NCBI GenBank assembly: GCA_020445785.1
Contig: JAGRFZ010000143.1
Span: forward strand, 1 to 35,623
DNA: 35,623 nucleotides
Reading direction: 5' to 3'
From: Rhodocyclaceae bacterium
Lineage (GTDB): Bacteria; Pseudomonadota; Gammaproteobacteria; Burkholderiales; Rhodocyclaceae
Part shown: in pieces, positions 1 to 6,568 of the stretch
Numbering within the stretch: position 1 is the stretch's first letter
Layout: the number at the start of each line of letters is the position of its first letter
Position numbers and translations under genes: made by a program
Notes under the pieces: generated by a model
The model's database searches: none
Told to the model about the DNA's origin: nothing
What the model saw: the letters and a program-made list of their open reading frames with translations, nothing else

Positions 1-18
1 TATCGTGAAATTTCCGGG

Positions 19-1230
19 CTAGCCCTTGACGCATACCACCTGGCGCAGCGTATGCACCACCGCCACCAGCGAGCGCTGGGCGTGCATCACCGCGTCGATG
101 TCCTTGTAGGCCATCGGAATCTCGTCGATCACGTCCCTGTCCTTGCGGCACTCTACGTGGGCGGTGGCGCGTTCCTGGTCGGCCAGGGTGAAGCGGCGCT
201 TGGCCTCGTTGCGGCTCATCGTGCGGCCCGCGCCGTGACTGCAGGAACAGAAGGCATCCTCGTTGCCGAGGCCGCGCACGATGTAGCTCTTGGCGCCCAT
301 CGAGCCGGGGATGATGCCCAGTTCGCCCTTCCTTGCCGACACCGCGCCCTTTCGGGTCACCAGGAGTTCGGCGCCGAAGTGGGATTCGCGCTGTACGTAG
401 TTGTGATGGCAGTTCACCGCCTCTACGTCGGCCGCGAAGGGCGTGGCGATCGTCCGGCGGGCGGCGAGGATGACGTGGTGCATCATCACCGCGCGATTGC
501 GCCGGGCGTAGTCCTGCGCCCAGCCGACCGCTTCCACGTAGTCGTCGAAGTGCTCGCTGCCTTCCTCGAAATAGGCCAGATCACGGTCGGGCAACTGGAT
601 CATATGTCGCTCCATGTCCTTGCGGGCGATCTCGATGAAGTAGGTGCCGATGGCATTCCCCACCCCGCGCGAACCGGAATGCAGCATGAACCAGACCCGG
701 TCGGCCTCATCGAGGCAGACCTCGACGAAATGGTTGCCGGTGCCCAGGGTTCCCAGGTGCTTGTGGTGGTTGGTGTTCTGCAGCCGCGGGTATTTGTCGG
801 TGATGCGCCGGAATCCCGGCAGCAACGCCGCCCACATGGCGTCGACCGTCTCCGGCGGCTGCTCCCAGGCGCCCGGGTCGCGTTTGCCCGGACGGCGACC
901 GTGGGGCACGGCCTGCTCGATGGCGGTGCGCAAGGGATGCAGGTTGTCGGGCAGGTCGGCGGCGGTGAGGCTGGTGCGGGCGGCGATCATGCCGCAGCCG
1001 ATGTCCACCCCCACGGCCGCAGGGATGATGGCGCCCCGGGTCGGTATCACGCTGCCGATGGTCGAACCCTTGCCCAGATGCACGTCCGGCATCACGGCAA
1101 GGTGGCCGAAGACGAACGGCATCTTGGCCGTGTTCATCAACTGGCGGCGGGCCGCCTCTTCCACCGGCACGCCTTCGGTCCACATCTTGATGGGCTTTCC
1201 GCCTTCGACTTCGAGTACTTGGTAGTCCAT
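19..1230 (-). CDS. rtcB: RNA-splicing ligase RtcB
   Basis: GTP- and Mn2+-dependent RNA ligase that joins a 3'-phosphate or 2',3'-cyclic phosphate end to a 5'-OH, acting in repair of cleaved tRNA and rRNA. The protein is close to full length for the short bacterial RtcB type (403 aa here, about 408 in E. coli). Visible motifs include the metal-binding VGVDIGCGM, the LGTLGTGNHF block, HSGSRGVGN, CHHNYVQ, and SCSHGAGR near the C terminus, which holds the histidine that is guanylylated in characterised RtcB. I chose ATG at 1230 (MDYQVLEV) because it lines up with the E. coli start and follows GAAGGA; an in-frame TTG lies 5 codons upstream. It is the last gene seen in the sigma54-driven minus-strand unit that begins at the tRNA-like RNAs. 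Anything downstream of it, including a possible rtcA, is outside the window. Confidence 0.97.
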   Translation of the reverse strand: MDYQVLEVEGGKPIKMWTEGVPVEEAARRQLMNTAKMPFVFGHLAVMPDVHLGKGSTIGSVIPTRGAIIPAAVGVDIGCGMIAARTSLTAADLPDNLHPLRTAIEQAVPHGRRPGKRDPGAWEQPPETVDAMWAALLPGFRRITDKYPRLQNTNHHKHLGTLGTGNHFVEVCLDEADRVWFMLHSGSRGVGNAIGTYFIEIARKDMERHMIQLPDRDLAYFEEGSEHFDDYVEAVGWAQDYARRNRAVMMHHVILAARRTIATPFAADVEAVNCHHNYVQRESHFGAELLVTRKGAVSARKGELGIIPGSMGAKSYIVRGLGNEDAFCSCSHGAGRTMSRNEAKRRFTLADQERATAHVECRKDRDVIDEIPMAYKDIDAVMHAQRSLVAVVHTLRQVVCVKG

Positions 1231-1266
1231 TTCGTTGTCCTTCAACGTGGGGCCATCCCGACCCCG

Positions 1267-1294
1267 GCTCCGCTACCCGGAACGGCAGCGGGGC
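1267..1294 (-). repeat. Intergenic stem-loop, copy 1 (imperfect)
   Basis: Inverted repeat with 11-nt arms at 1267-1277 and 1284-1294 and loop CGGAAC. It has one A-C mismatch and one G-T pair. It lies 13 bases after the zinc-ribbon stop codon, before rtcB. It is nearly the same sequence as the stem-loop at 1684-1710, differing by a few substitutions and one extra loop base. No T-run follows, so a classical terminator is unlikely; a processing, stabilising or attenuating element is possible. Confidence 0.55.
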
Positions 1295-1306
1295 AAAAGA
1301 ATGCCA

Positions 1307-1663
1307 TCAGCGGCGAACGACGGTCTTGCCCAGCACACGGTCCGGATTCGCGCGTCGGGCGTTGGTGAACACCTTGCCCTGGGCGAGCTCGTACCACCAC
1401 TCCTGGCGCGCGGCGGTCCACACGCCTTTCGCACCGCAATCGATGCAGAAAAAATGCAGATCGCGGTAGTAGGCGCGAGTCACGAAATCGGGTTTGCCGT
1501 AGCTGTTGCGCGGGCGCAGCCGCGTGACGTCCATCGGCGCGGTGTGCGGTGGGCGCAGTTCGATCGCCTGCAACACAGCGGCAGCGCGGCGCTTCGCCTG
1601 CCGGCGCAGTCGGGCCGCCATGATATCGGCCCGGCGCTGCCTGCCACTCTTGAAGGCCTTCAT
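1307..1663 (-). CDS. Small zinc-ribbon domain protein
   Basis: A 118-aa basic protein of unknown function. The C-terminal half carries FFCIDCGAKGVWTAARQEWWYE, read as a split motif FFCIDCG then WTAARQEWWYE, followed by an RRANPDR segment. This pattern resembles the small bacterial family described as a probable zinc-ribbon domain, where a CxxC knuckle is followed by an aromatic-rich EQ/EW segment. Only the first CxxC pair is present; the second cysteine pair usual for that fold is missing (NARRANPDR in its place), so metal binding is uncertain. The start is ATG after GAGGAG. It sits between slipin and rtcB on the same strand, with a stem-loop in each flanking spacer, so it is probably co-transcribed. 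A nucleic-acid-binding role in RNA repair would fit the context but is inference. Confidence 0.75.
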   Translation of the reverse strand: MKAFKSGRQRRADIMAARLRRQAKRRAAAVLQAIELRPPHTAPMDVTRLRPRNSYGKPDFVTRAYYRDLHFFCIDCGAKGVWTAARQEWWYELAQGKVFTNARRANPDRVLGKTVVRR

Positions 1664-1683
1664 CTCGGCTCCTCTCGTCTCTT

Positions 1684-1710
1684 TCCCCGCTACCCGAACG
1701 GTAGCGGGGA
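1684..1710 (-). repeat. Intergenic stem-loop, copy 2 (perfect)
   Basis: Perfect 11-bp inverted repeat (1684-1694 with 1700-1710) around the loop CGAAC. It lies about 20 bases after the slipin stop codon and before the zinc-ribbon gene. There is no T-run on the minus strand. It closely resembles the stem-loop at 1267-1294, so the same element follows two consecutive genes of the operon. It could be a REP-like repeat, an RNase-protecting 3' end or a partial terminator that sets gene ratios. Confidence 0.65.
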
Positions 1711-1730
1711 CAACACGGTGCTGGGCGGGC

Positions 1731-2870
1731 TCAGCCCGGTTTGATGCGAACCAGCCCGTTCAGCACCTGGTCGAGTCCGCCGACCACCGAGATGCGATCG
1801 ATCCGATCGGCCACGCGTTCCAGGGTTTCCAGCTCCTTCAGACGCAGTGCGGTCGGGTTGTCTTCCATCACCTTGGCGGTGTTGAGCAGCGACCGGGTGG
1901 CGGCGGTTTCCTCGCGGCGACGGATCACGTTGGCTTCGGCCGACTTCGATGCCTCCACCACCTGGGCGAGAATGGCCTTCATCTCACCCGGCAGGACGAT
2001 GTCCTTGATGCCGACGCCGCTCACTTCCATGCCGTAGCCCTCCAGTTTGTGCCGCACGTGGGCGCCTACCACCTCGTCGATCACCTGCTTGTTCTCCAGC
2101 AATTCGTCCAGTGATCGGGTTCCCACCGCCGCGCGCAGTCCGAACTGCAGTTCGCGATAGAGATGCTCGGCCGGCTTGCTCAAGGCTTCATGGGCCCGCA
2201 GCACATCGGTGTAGCGCCAGGTGGCGGCGAGGTTCATGCGCAGTCCGACCCGGTCGCGGGTCAGGATCTCCTGGCCGCTCACCTCCAGGTTCTGCAGGCG
2301 CGTATCCACCGGGTCCACCTGTACGTCGCGGTTGAAGCGCCAGAATGCGGCCAGGCCAGCCTGCAGCAGGCCTTGCACCTTGCCGTCGATCTTCAATACG
2401 CCCACGTGGTAGGTCGGCACCTGAACCATCAGCAGGCCCGCCAGGCCGGCCACGGCCCGGTTGCGCAAGGCCGGTTGGGCGAGCCGGGCCGCCAGTTGCG
2501 GCGCCACAGCCACGTCGACGGTCAGATCGATGCGCTCCAGGCGATGGGCCACCAGCCCCTTCCAGAAGAAGCGCCGCGCGCCCGGGGGCAGGAGCTCGAC
2601 CAGCACCCCATTCTCGAAGCGCAGACCGGCCTCGTCCTCGGTGAGCTCCATGCGCTCGAAGTGCTCGTCTACGAGCGCAGGGGCATGGCGGAGGAGGTAG
2701 TCCACCAGGTTGCTGTCGTTCATCGCCGCATCGAGCTTCCAGACCTGCAGCACCAGCCGGCCGAACGGATCGAAAAAACAATGGCGTCCGGCGCCGAGGA
2801 GGCAGTCGAAGTCGCCATCCCGCAGCAGCACCCCACATTCGTTCTTCTTCACCACCAAGCGCTTCAACAT
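1731..2870 (-). CDS. Slipin-family SPFH/band 7 protein
   Basis: A 379-aa SPFH (stomatin/prohibitin) family protein. The open frame runs upstream through the tRNA-like region to 3551, but the real start is ATG at 2870 (MLKRLVVKKNE), preceded by AAGGAG. The N-terminal half starts with a ligand-like segment (ECGVLLRDGDFDCLLGAG) also seen in slipins linked to rtcB. The SPFH core spans roughly residues 150-310, with VDTRLQNLEVSGQEILTRD and VGIKDIVLPGEMK as typical blocks, followed by a charged helical C terminus (EASKSAEANVIRRREETAA) suited to oligomer formation. I see no transmembrane helix, unlike classical stomatins, so it is cytosolic or peripheral. It is the first protein gene after the tRNA-like RNAs in the sigma54 unit. 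Its biochemical role in RNA repair is unknown. Confidence 0.9.
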   Translation of the reverse strand: MLKRLVVKKNECGVLLRDGDFDCLLGAGRHCFFDPFGRLVLQVWKLDAAMNDSNLVDYLLRHAPALVDEHFERMELTEDEAGLRFENGVLVELLPPGARRFFWKGLVAHRLERIDLTVDVAVAPQLAARLAQPALRNRAVAGLAGLLMVQVPTYHVGVLKIDGKVQGLLQAGLAAFWRFNRDVQVDPVDTRLQNLEVSGQEILTRDRVGLRMNLAATWRYTDVLRAHEALSKPAEHLYRELQFGLRAAVGTRSLDELLENKQVIDEVVGAHVRHKLEGYGMEVSGVGIKDIVLPGEMKAILAQVVEASKSAEANVIRRREETAATRSLLNTAKVMEDNPTALRLKELETLERVADRIDRISVVGGLDQVLNGLVRIKPG

Positions 2871-3122
2871 CTCGATTCTCCTTGTTCTTGCCGACCGGTC
2901 GCCGGCCCGGCGGGCCGCCCGTTCGGCGCGGACGGGGGGCGGGCGGCGGGCCGGAGGAGGCGGGTGAGTGCACATGCCGCAGCGCGTCACCGAACCGTCC
3001 CCGACCGCGCCGGCCCACCCTGCCGCCTGCGCGGGCCGGGGGCCGAGCGGGCCGGCGGCGGGTGCTTGCGCAATCCGCAGCCGACGGGTGTTGCCGTTTG
3101 CATAACTGTCGTGTGAGGACAG
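2871..3122 (-). other. GC-rich spacer between tRNA-like RNA and slipin
   Basis: About 250 bases that would be transcribed as leader between the second tRNA-like element and the slipin start. Apart from the slipin ribosome binding site next to 2870, I find no gene here. The part at 2890-3060 is extremely GC-rich with short CCGG/GGCC inverted repeats. No T-rich terminator separates the RNA elements from slipin, which supports one transcript that is later processed. Confidence 0.5.
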
Positions 3123-3200
3123 GTTTGGAGCGGGAGTCGAACCCGCGACCGACCGAACGGGCTTGGCCCGCGCGGTTGCTCTACCCAATTGAGCTATCCA
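3123..3200 (-). ncRNA. tRNA-like RNA A: canonical D- and T-arms, no anticodon loop
   Basis: Read on the minus strand, TGGA (3200-3197) pairs with TCCA (3129-3126) as a short 4-bp acceptor remnant. TA at 3196-3195 leads into a canonical D-arm, GCTC/GAGC (3194-3191 with 3181-3178), with a 9-nt loop containing GGG. The T-arm is canonical: GCGGG, TTCGACT, CCCGC (3146-3130). Where the 17-nt anticodon arm should be there is a 25-nt hairpin, 3176-3166 with 3162-3152, eleven positions with one mismatch, one wobble and a CAA triloop. Without a 7-nt anticodon loop or a full acceptor stem it cannot decode. It directly follows RNA B. The Salmonella RtcR operon encodes Y RNAs with a tRNA-mimicking module (YrlA); a similar role is inferred here. 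A decayed tRNA gene is the alternative. Confidence 0.75.
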
Positions 3201-3201
3201 G

Positions 3202-3251
3202 TGGTTTGCGGCCCGGGAATCGAACCCGGATGGACTCACCAAAGTCCGCAA
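3202..3251 (-). ncRNA. tRNA-like RNA B: CCA-ended minimal tRNA without anticodon arm
   Basis: A 50-nt element. TTGCGG (3251-3246) pairs with CCGCAA (3211-3206), giving a 6-bp acceptor stem. It is followed by a discriminator A and an encoded CCA (3204-3202). The T-arm is canonical: CCGGG, TTCGATT, CCCGG (3229-3213). Between acceptor and T-arm only a tiny hairpin (ACT/AGT, loop TTGGTG) remains, which could stand in for a D-arm; there is no anticodon arm. The acceptor plus T-arm is the minihelix recognised by RNase P, CCA-adding enzyme and EF-Tu in ordinary tRNAs, so processing by tRNA-maturation enzymes is plausible. It lies about 115 bases downstream of the predicted sigma54 start site and ends one base before RNA A begins. 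Function unknown. Confidence 0.7.
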
Positions 3252-3366
3252 CGCGACCGAAATCCCTGCGGCGGCATGCGCGGCGACGACAGACCGGGAT
3301 CCGGTTGCCGCGCACCGGCGGGGCTGGGAACCCCGGCCCGTGGGCCATTGCAGCGAGCTGCGGTCG
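3252..3366 (-). other. Predicted 5' leader of the rtcB operon with a hairpin
   Basis: Region between the predicted sigma54 start site (about 3366) and the first tRNA-like element. It contains a 5-bp hairpin CGGGG/CCCCG (3335-3331 with 3323-3319) with 7-nt loop TTCCCAG, which has T-arm dimensions but lacks the T-loop consensus. I see no open frame with a ribosome binding site. A processing site is expected near 3252 if RNase P makes the 5' end of RNA B. Confidence 0.45.
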
Positions 3367-3376
3367 ATTTTGCCAT

Positions 3377-3392
3377 TGCGAATGGCGTGCCA
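3377..3392 (-). promoter_or_regulatory. sigma54 (-24/-12) promoter for the tRNA-like/slipin/rtcB unit
   Basis: The minus strand reads TGGCACGCCATTCGCA, against the sigma54 consensus TGGCACG-N4-TTGCW. The GG and GC doublets are exactly 10 bases apart, with a single change (TCGCA for TTGCA) in the -12 box. The predicted start is near 3366, so the transcript would begin ahead of both tRNA-like elements. rtcR, a sigma54 activator, starts 140 bases away on the other strand. RtcR upstream binding sites should lie between 3393 and about 3500; I could not identify them. Confidence 0.85.
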
Positions 3393-3531
3393 GCTCTGGC
3401 CGGCTGCGGAAAGCCTTTCGTAAGTCGTTGAACAAAATCGGGTTCGCCGATGGAAGTGAGGTTTGGCGCCAGGATCAAGATCGTGAAATACTAGAATCTG
3501 GGATATGAGACTAGCGGACAAGCTAATTTCC

Positions 3532-5148
3532 ATGCGCAAGACCGTCGCCATCGGCTTCCTCGGTACCCAACTCGACTACGGCGGTCGTGGCAGCCAGCGT
3601 TGGCAGAAGTGGCGGCCCACCGTCGGCCTGTGCCAACAGCAAGACCTCGTCGTGCATCGTCTGGAACTGCTGCATGACGCGCGCAGCCGCGGGCTGGCGG
3701 AGCGTGTGCAACTGGACATCCGGTCCGTCTCCCCGGAGACGGAGGTGCGCCGGGTGGCGGTCGAGCTGCGCGACCCGTGGGACTTCGAGGAGGTCTATAC
3801 GGCGCTCTTGGACTACGCGCGCGGCTACGCCTTCGATACCGAGACCGAGGACTACCTCATCCACATCACCACAGGTACCCACGTGGCGCAGATCTGCTGG
3901 TTCCTGCTGGCCGAGGCGCGCTATCTGCCGGCGCGTCTGGTGCAGACCTCGCCGCCGCGCAAGAAGGACGTGGCCAACAGCGTGGGCAGCTACGAGGTGA
4001 TCGACCTCGACCTCTCGCGCTACGACAAGATCGCCCAGCGCTTTCAGCGCGAACACGCCGACACGGTAAGCTTCCTCAAGTCCGGTATCGCCACCCGAAA
4101 CGCCGGCTTCAACCGCATGATCGAACAGATCGAGCGGGTGGCAGGGCGCACCCGGGCGCCGATCCTGCTGATCGGACCCACCGGGGCAGGCAAGTCCTTT
4201 CTGGCCCGTCGGGTCTTCGAATTGAAGCATCAGCGGCAACGGCTGGAAGGGCGCTTCGTGGAAGTGAACTGCGCGACGCTGCGGGGCGACGCCGCGATGT
4301 CGGCCCTGTTCGGCCACATCAGAGGCGCCTTCACCGGTGCCCAGCGCGAGCGTGCCGGCCTGCTGCGGGCGGCGGATGGCGGCGTGTTGTTTCTCGACGA
4401 GATCGGTGAATTGGGCCTGGACGAGCAGGCCATGTTGCTCAAGGCGATCGAGGAAAAGCGCTTCTTTCCCTTCGGCAGCGACAAGGAGATCGGCAGCGAC
4501 TTTCAGCTCATCGCGGGCACCAACCGCGACCTACGCCAGTGGGTCGTGGCGGGCCGCTTCCGCGAAGATCTGCTGGCGCGCATCAATCTATGGACCTTCG
4601 AGTTGCCGGGACTTGCCGGTCGCCGTGAGGACATCGAGCCCAATCTGGACTTCGAATTGGAGTGTCATGCCCGGGAGCACGGCGAGCAGGTGCGCTTCAA
4701 TGTCGAGGCGCGGCGTCGCTACCTGGACTTCGCCGGCTCGGCGGAGGCGCGCTGGTCCGGCAACTTTCGCGAGCTCTCGGCGTCGCTGACGCGAATGGCG
4801 ACCCTGGCCGATGCCGGGCGAATCCGGGAAGATCAGGTGACGGAGGAAATCGAACGCCTGCGACGCAGTTGGTCGGCTGCCGTCCCTGTCGACGCGGCGC
4901 GCCAGGTATTGGGCGATGACGCCGATACCCTGGACCTCTTCGACCGCTGCCAGCTCAACACCGTGATCGAAACCTGCCGCCGCGCCATCAGCCTGTCGGA
5001 TGCCGGCCGCAAGCTCTTCGCCCAATCCCGCCGGAGCCGCAAGCAACCCAACGATGCCGACCGCCTTCGCAAGTATCTGGCCCGCTTCGGGCTCGAGTGG
5101 GGACGGGTCTCTCAGGTGGCACCGGAACCCGTCCTGCACACGGACTGA
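3532..5148 (+). CDS. rtcR: sigma54-dependent RNA-repair operon activator RtcR
   Basis: A 538-aa bacterial enhancer-binding protein. Residues 1 to about 185 form the RtcR sensor domain, a divergent CARF-like fold with the HITTGTH motif at 111-117. The AAA+ domain follows, with Walker A GPTGAGKS at 215-222, the sigma54-contacting GAFTGA loop at 265-270 and Walker B GGVLFLDEIGE at 283-293. The C terminus (NDADRLRKYLARFGLEW) is the expected DNA-binding part. I chose ATG 3532 (MRKTVAIGF) because it matches the E. coli RtcR N terminus; an in-frame ATG at 3505 adds nine unlike residues. In Salmonella, RtcR is activated by 5' tRNA fragments ending in 2',3'-cyclic phosphate. Here it is divergent from a sigma54 promoter that drives tRNA-like RNAs, slipin, zinc ribbon and rtcB, its evident target. 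Confidence 0.97.
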   Translation: MRKTVAIGFLGTQLDYGGRGSQRWQKWRPTVGLCQQQDLVVHRLELLHDARSRGLAERVQLDIRSVSPETEVRRVAVELRDPWDFEEVYTALLDYARGYAFDTETEDYLIHITTGTHVAQICWFLLAEARYLPARLVQTSPPRKKDVANSVGSYEVIDLDLSRYDKIAQRFQREHADTVSFLKSGIATRNAGFNRMIEQIERVAGRTRAPILLIGPTGAGKSFLARRVFELKHQRQRLEGRFVEVNCATLRGDAAMSALFGHIRGAFTGAQRERAGLLRAADGGVLFLDEIGELGLDEQAMLLKAIEEKRFFPFGSDKEIGSDFQLIAGTNRDLRQWVVAGRFREDLLARINLWTFELPGLAGRREDIEPNLDFELECHAREHGEQVRFNVEARRRYLDFAGSAEARWSGNFRELSASLTRMATLADAGRIREDQVTEEIERLRRSWSAAVPVDAARQVLGDDADTLDLFDRCQLNTVIETCRRAISLSDAGRKLFAQSRRSRKQPNDADRLRKYLARFGLEWGRVSQVAPEPVLHTD

Positions 5149-5314
5149 GTTGTCGGGGGGTCGCGGCCGCTCCCCGCAACCGCTTCGAGGCCATCGCAGC
5201 GAATTCGAGTCGGGCGCGAATCGCAACGGCGAAGCGGCGGGGGCGTCTTTTGAACTTCTCCGCCCGCACCGTTTGTCCCGGCCCGTGCCGGCACGCGCTC
5301 CGACGACTGGCCTC

Positions 5315-6568
5315 TCAGCGAGTGCCGAAATGATTGGCGATACGAGCGAGTGGGGGGTCGCCGGCGAGCAGCGTGCCATTGATCTCGACCATCGGCAGTC
5401 CACGTGAGCCCGGCCGCTCCGACAGCGCGAGCCGGGAGGCGAGCAGGCGGGCGAGTTCTGCGTCGTCGTCGAGGTACAGTTCGATATAGCGGACGCCGAG
5501 TCGGTCGAATTCATCGCGTCGGCGGTCGCATGGGGCACAGTCGCGGCGGGTGAACAGAAAGATTTCGTCGCTGGCCGGCGAGTAGGTGCCGAGCAGCGCC
5601 CGCGCGCCGGCATCCGATGCGTCGGCCAGCCTGCGCTCGATGCCGGCGCGCATCCGGTCCTGGGTCAGGGGCAGAACGACGACGGCGAGACCGACGTGGG
5701 CGCCCAGGGCGACGAGCAACCTGCCCCAGCCCGCCGACTCGACGGGTGGGCCGAAGCGATTGTCGTCGGGTGTACCGCGTATTGCCAGCAGCACCAGCGA
5801 GAAGATGGTGCCGACCACTGGCACCGCCGACAGCAGCACCCACCAGCCGGACCAGTCGAGATCGTGGCAACGCATCACGTGCAGGCGCAGGTAGGGGATG
5901 ACGACGGCGACCAGGAGCAAGCCGGCGAGGAAGGTGAAACCGAAGGCGACCGCCGTCATCACGCCCCAGAAGGTCACGCATGTCAGCAGCAAAAAGCCGG
6001 TGATGTAGGCGAGGCGGCCCATGCGGCCCCCGAGCCCGAGCCCCAGCAGCGGAGGGCACGGGTCACGCTGCTCGGCGCCGGCGAGAATCGCCGCCGACAG
6101 CGCAACGCGACCCGCTTGTTCCCGCGCGGGCGTTTCGACGGGGGCGTGATCGCGATTCGCGGCGAAGCGCGGCATGTCGACGCCACAGGCCAGGCAGAGC
6201 GTGCGGCGGGCCTGCCGGTGTCCGCACTTGGGGCAGGACATCGAATCCGCTGTGGCGAATGTCGAACCGGGCTCGGCGGCGGGCACCGCAGCGACAGTCG
6301 TCGTCGGCGCTGGTGTGGCCGGCGGCAGCGGGGGCTTCGGCGGCAGCGGTTCCACCGTCACCTCGATGCCGATGGCCGCCAGTTTGCGCTGGAAGCGTTC
6401 GGCCTGGGCGGCGTCGAGGCCGGACTTGAGACTGACCTTGGCGCCAGAGAACAGACGATCGGCAAGCTCCGGTCCTGCGCCGAGGGCTTTTGCCAGCCTC
6501 TTGCGCGCGGCTTCGGTGTCGTGGCCCGGCAGGGTGCGGCCGCGAAAGACGATCCTGAACTGGCTCAA
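5315..6568 (-). CDS. Zinc ribbon-DUF805-glutaredoxin fusion membrane protein
   Basis: A 417-aa multidomain protein of unknown function. Counting from the TTG at 6568, an N-terminal FRIVFRG module (1-75) resembles one often placed before DUF805. A Pro/Ala linker and a four-cysteine ribbon (C112, C115, C125, C128) follow. A DUF805-type membrane block has about four helices (roughly 186-207, 208-228, 242-264, 281-300), including the family signature GRMGRLAYITG and RCHDLDWSGWW. The C terminus is a glutaredoxin/thioredoxin-like domain with CAPC (C344, C347) and GLPMVEINGTLLAGDPP. No ATG is available near the N terminus. The TTG at 6568 follows GGAAG with good spacing; a TTG at 6583 is the alternative. 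It is convergent with rtcR. The domain order suggests a membrane-anchored thiol redox role, but that is inference. Confidence 0.85.
   Translation of the reverse strand: MSQFRIVFRGRTLPGHDTEAARKRLAKALGAGPELADRLFSGAKVSLKSGLDAAQAERFQRKLAAIGIEVTVEPLPPKPPLPPATPAPTTTVAAVPAAEPGSTFATADSMSCPKCGHRQARRTLCLACGVDMPRFAANRDHAPVETPAREQAGRVALSAAILAGAEQRDPCPPLLGLGLGGRMGRLAYITGFLLLTCVTFWGVMTAVAFGFTFLAGLLLVAVVIPYLRLHVMRCHDLDWSGWWVLLSAVPVVGTIFSLVLLAIRGTPDDNRFGPPVESAGWGRLLVALGAHVGLAVVVLPLTQDRMRAGIERRLADASDAGARALLGTYSPASDEIFLFTRRDCAPCDRRRDEFDRLGVRYIELYLDDDAELARLLASRLALSERPGSRGLPMVEINGTLLAGDPPLARIANHFGTR

Noticed and set aside
52-1368. A 438-codon plus-strand open frame over rtcB.
   Set aside because: Complement of rtcB, which has all its conserved motifs.
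3123-3203. An ordinary tRNA gene on the minus strand.
   Set aside because: D- and T-arms fit, but there is no 7-nt anticodon loop, the acceptor has only 4 pairs and three distal mismatches, and there is no CCA at its 3' end.
3202-3251. The 3' half of a permuted or split tRNA whose 5' half is the next element.
   Set aside because: Element B already has its own 5' acceptor strand and element A has its own T-arm, so both are self-contained.
2871-3551. Upstream extension of the slipin reading frame to a 606-residue protein.
   Set aside because: The extension crosses both tRNA-like elements and the sigma54 promoter, has random composition, and a good AAGGAG-ATG start exists at 2870.
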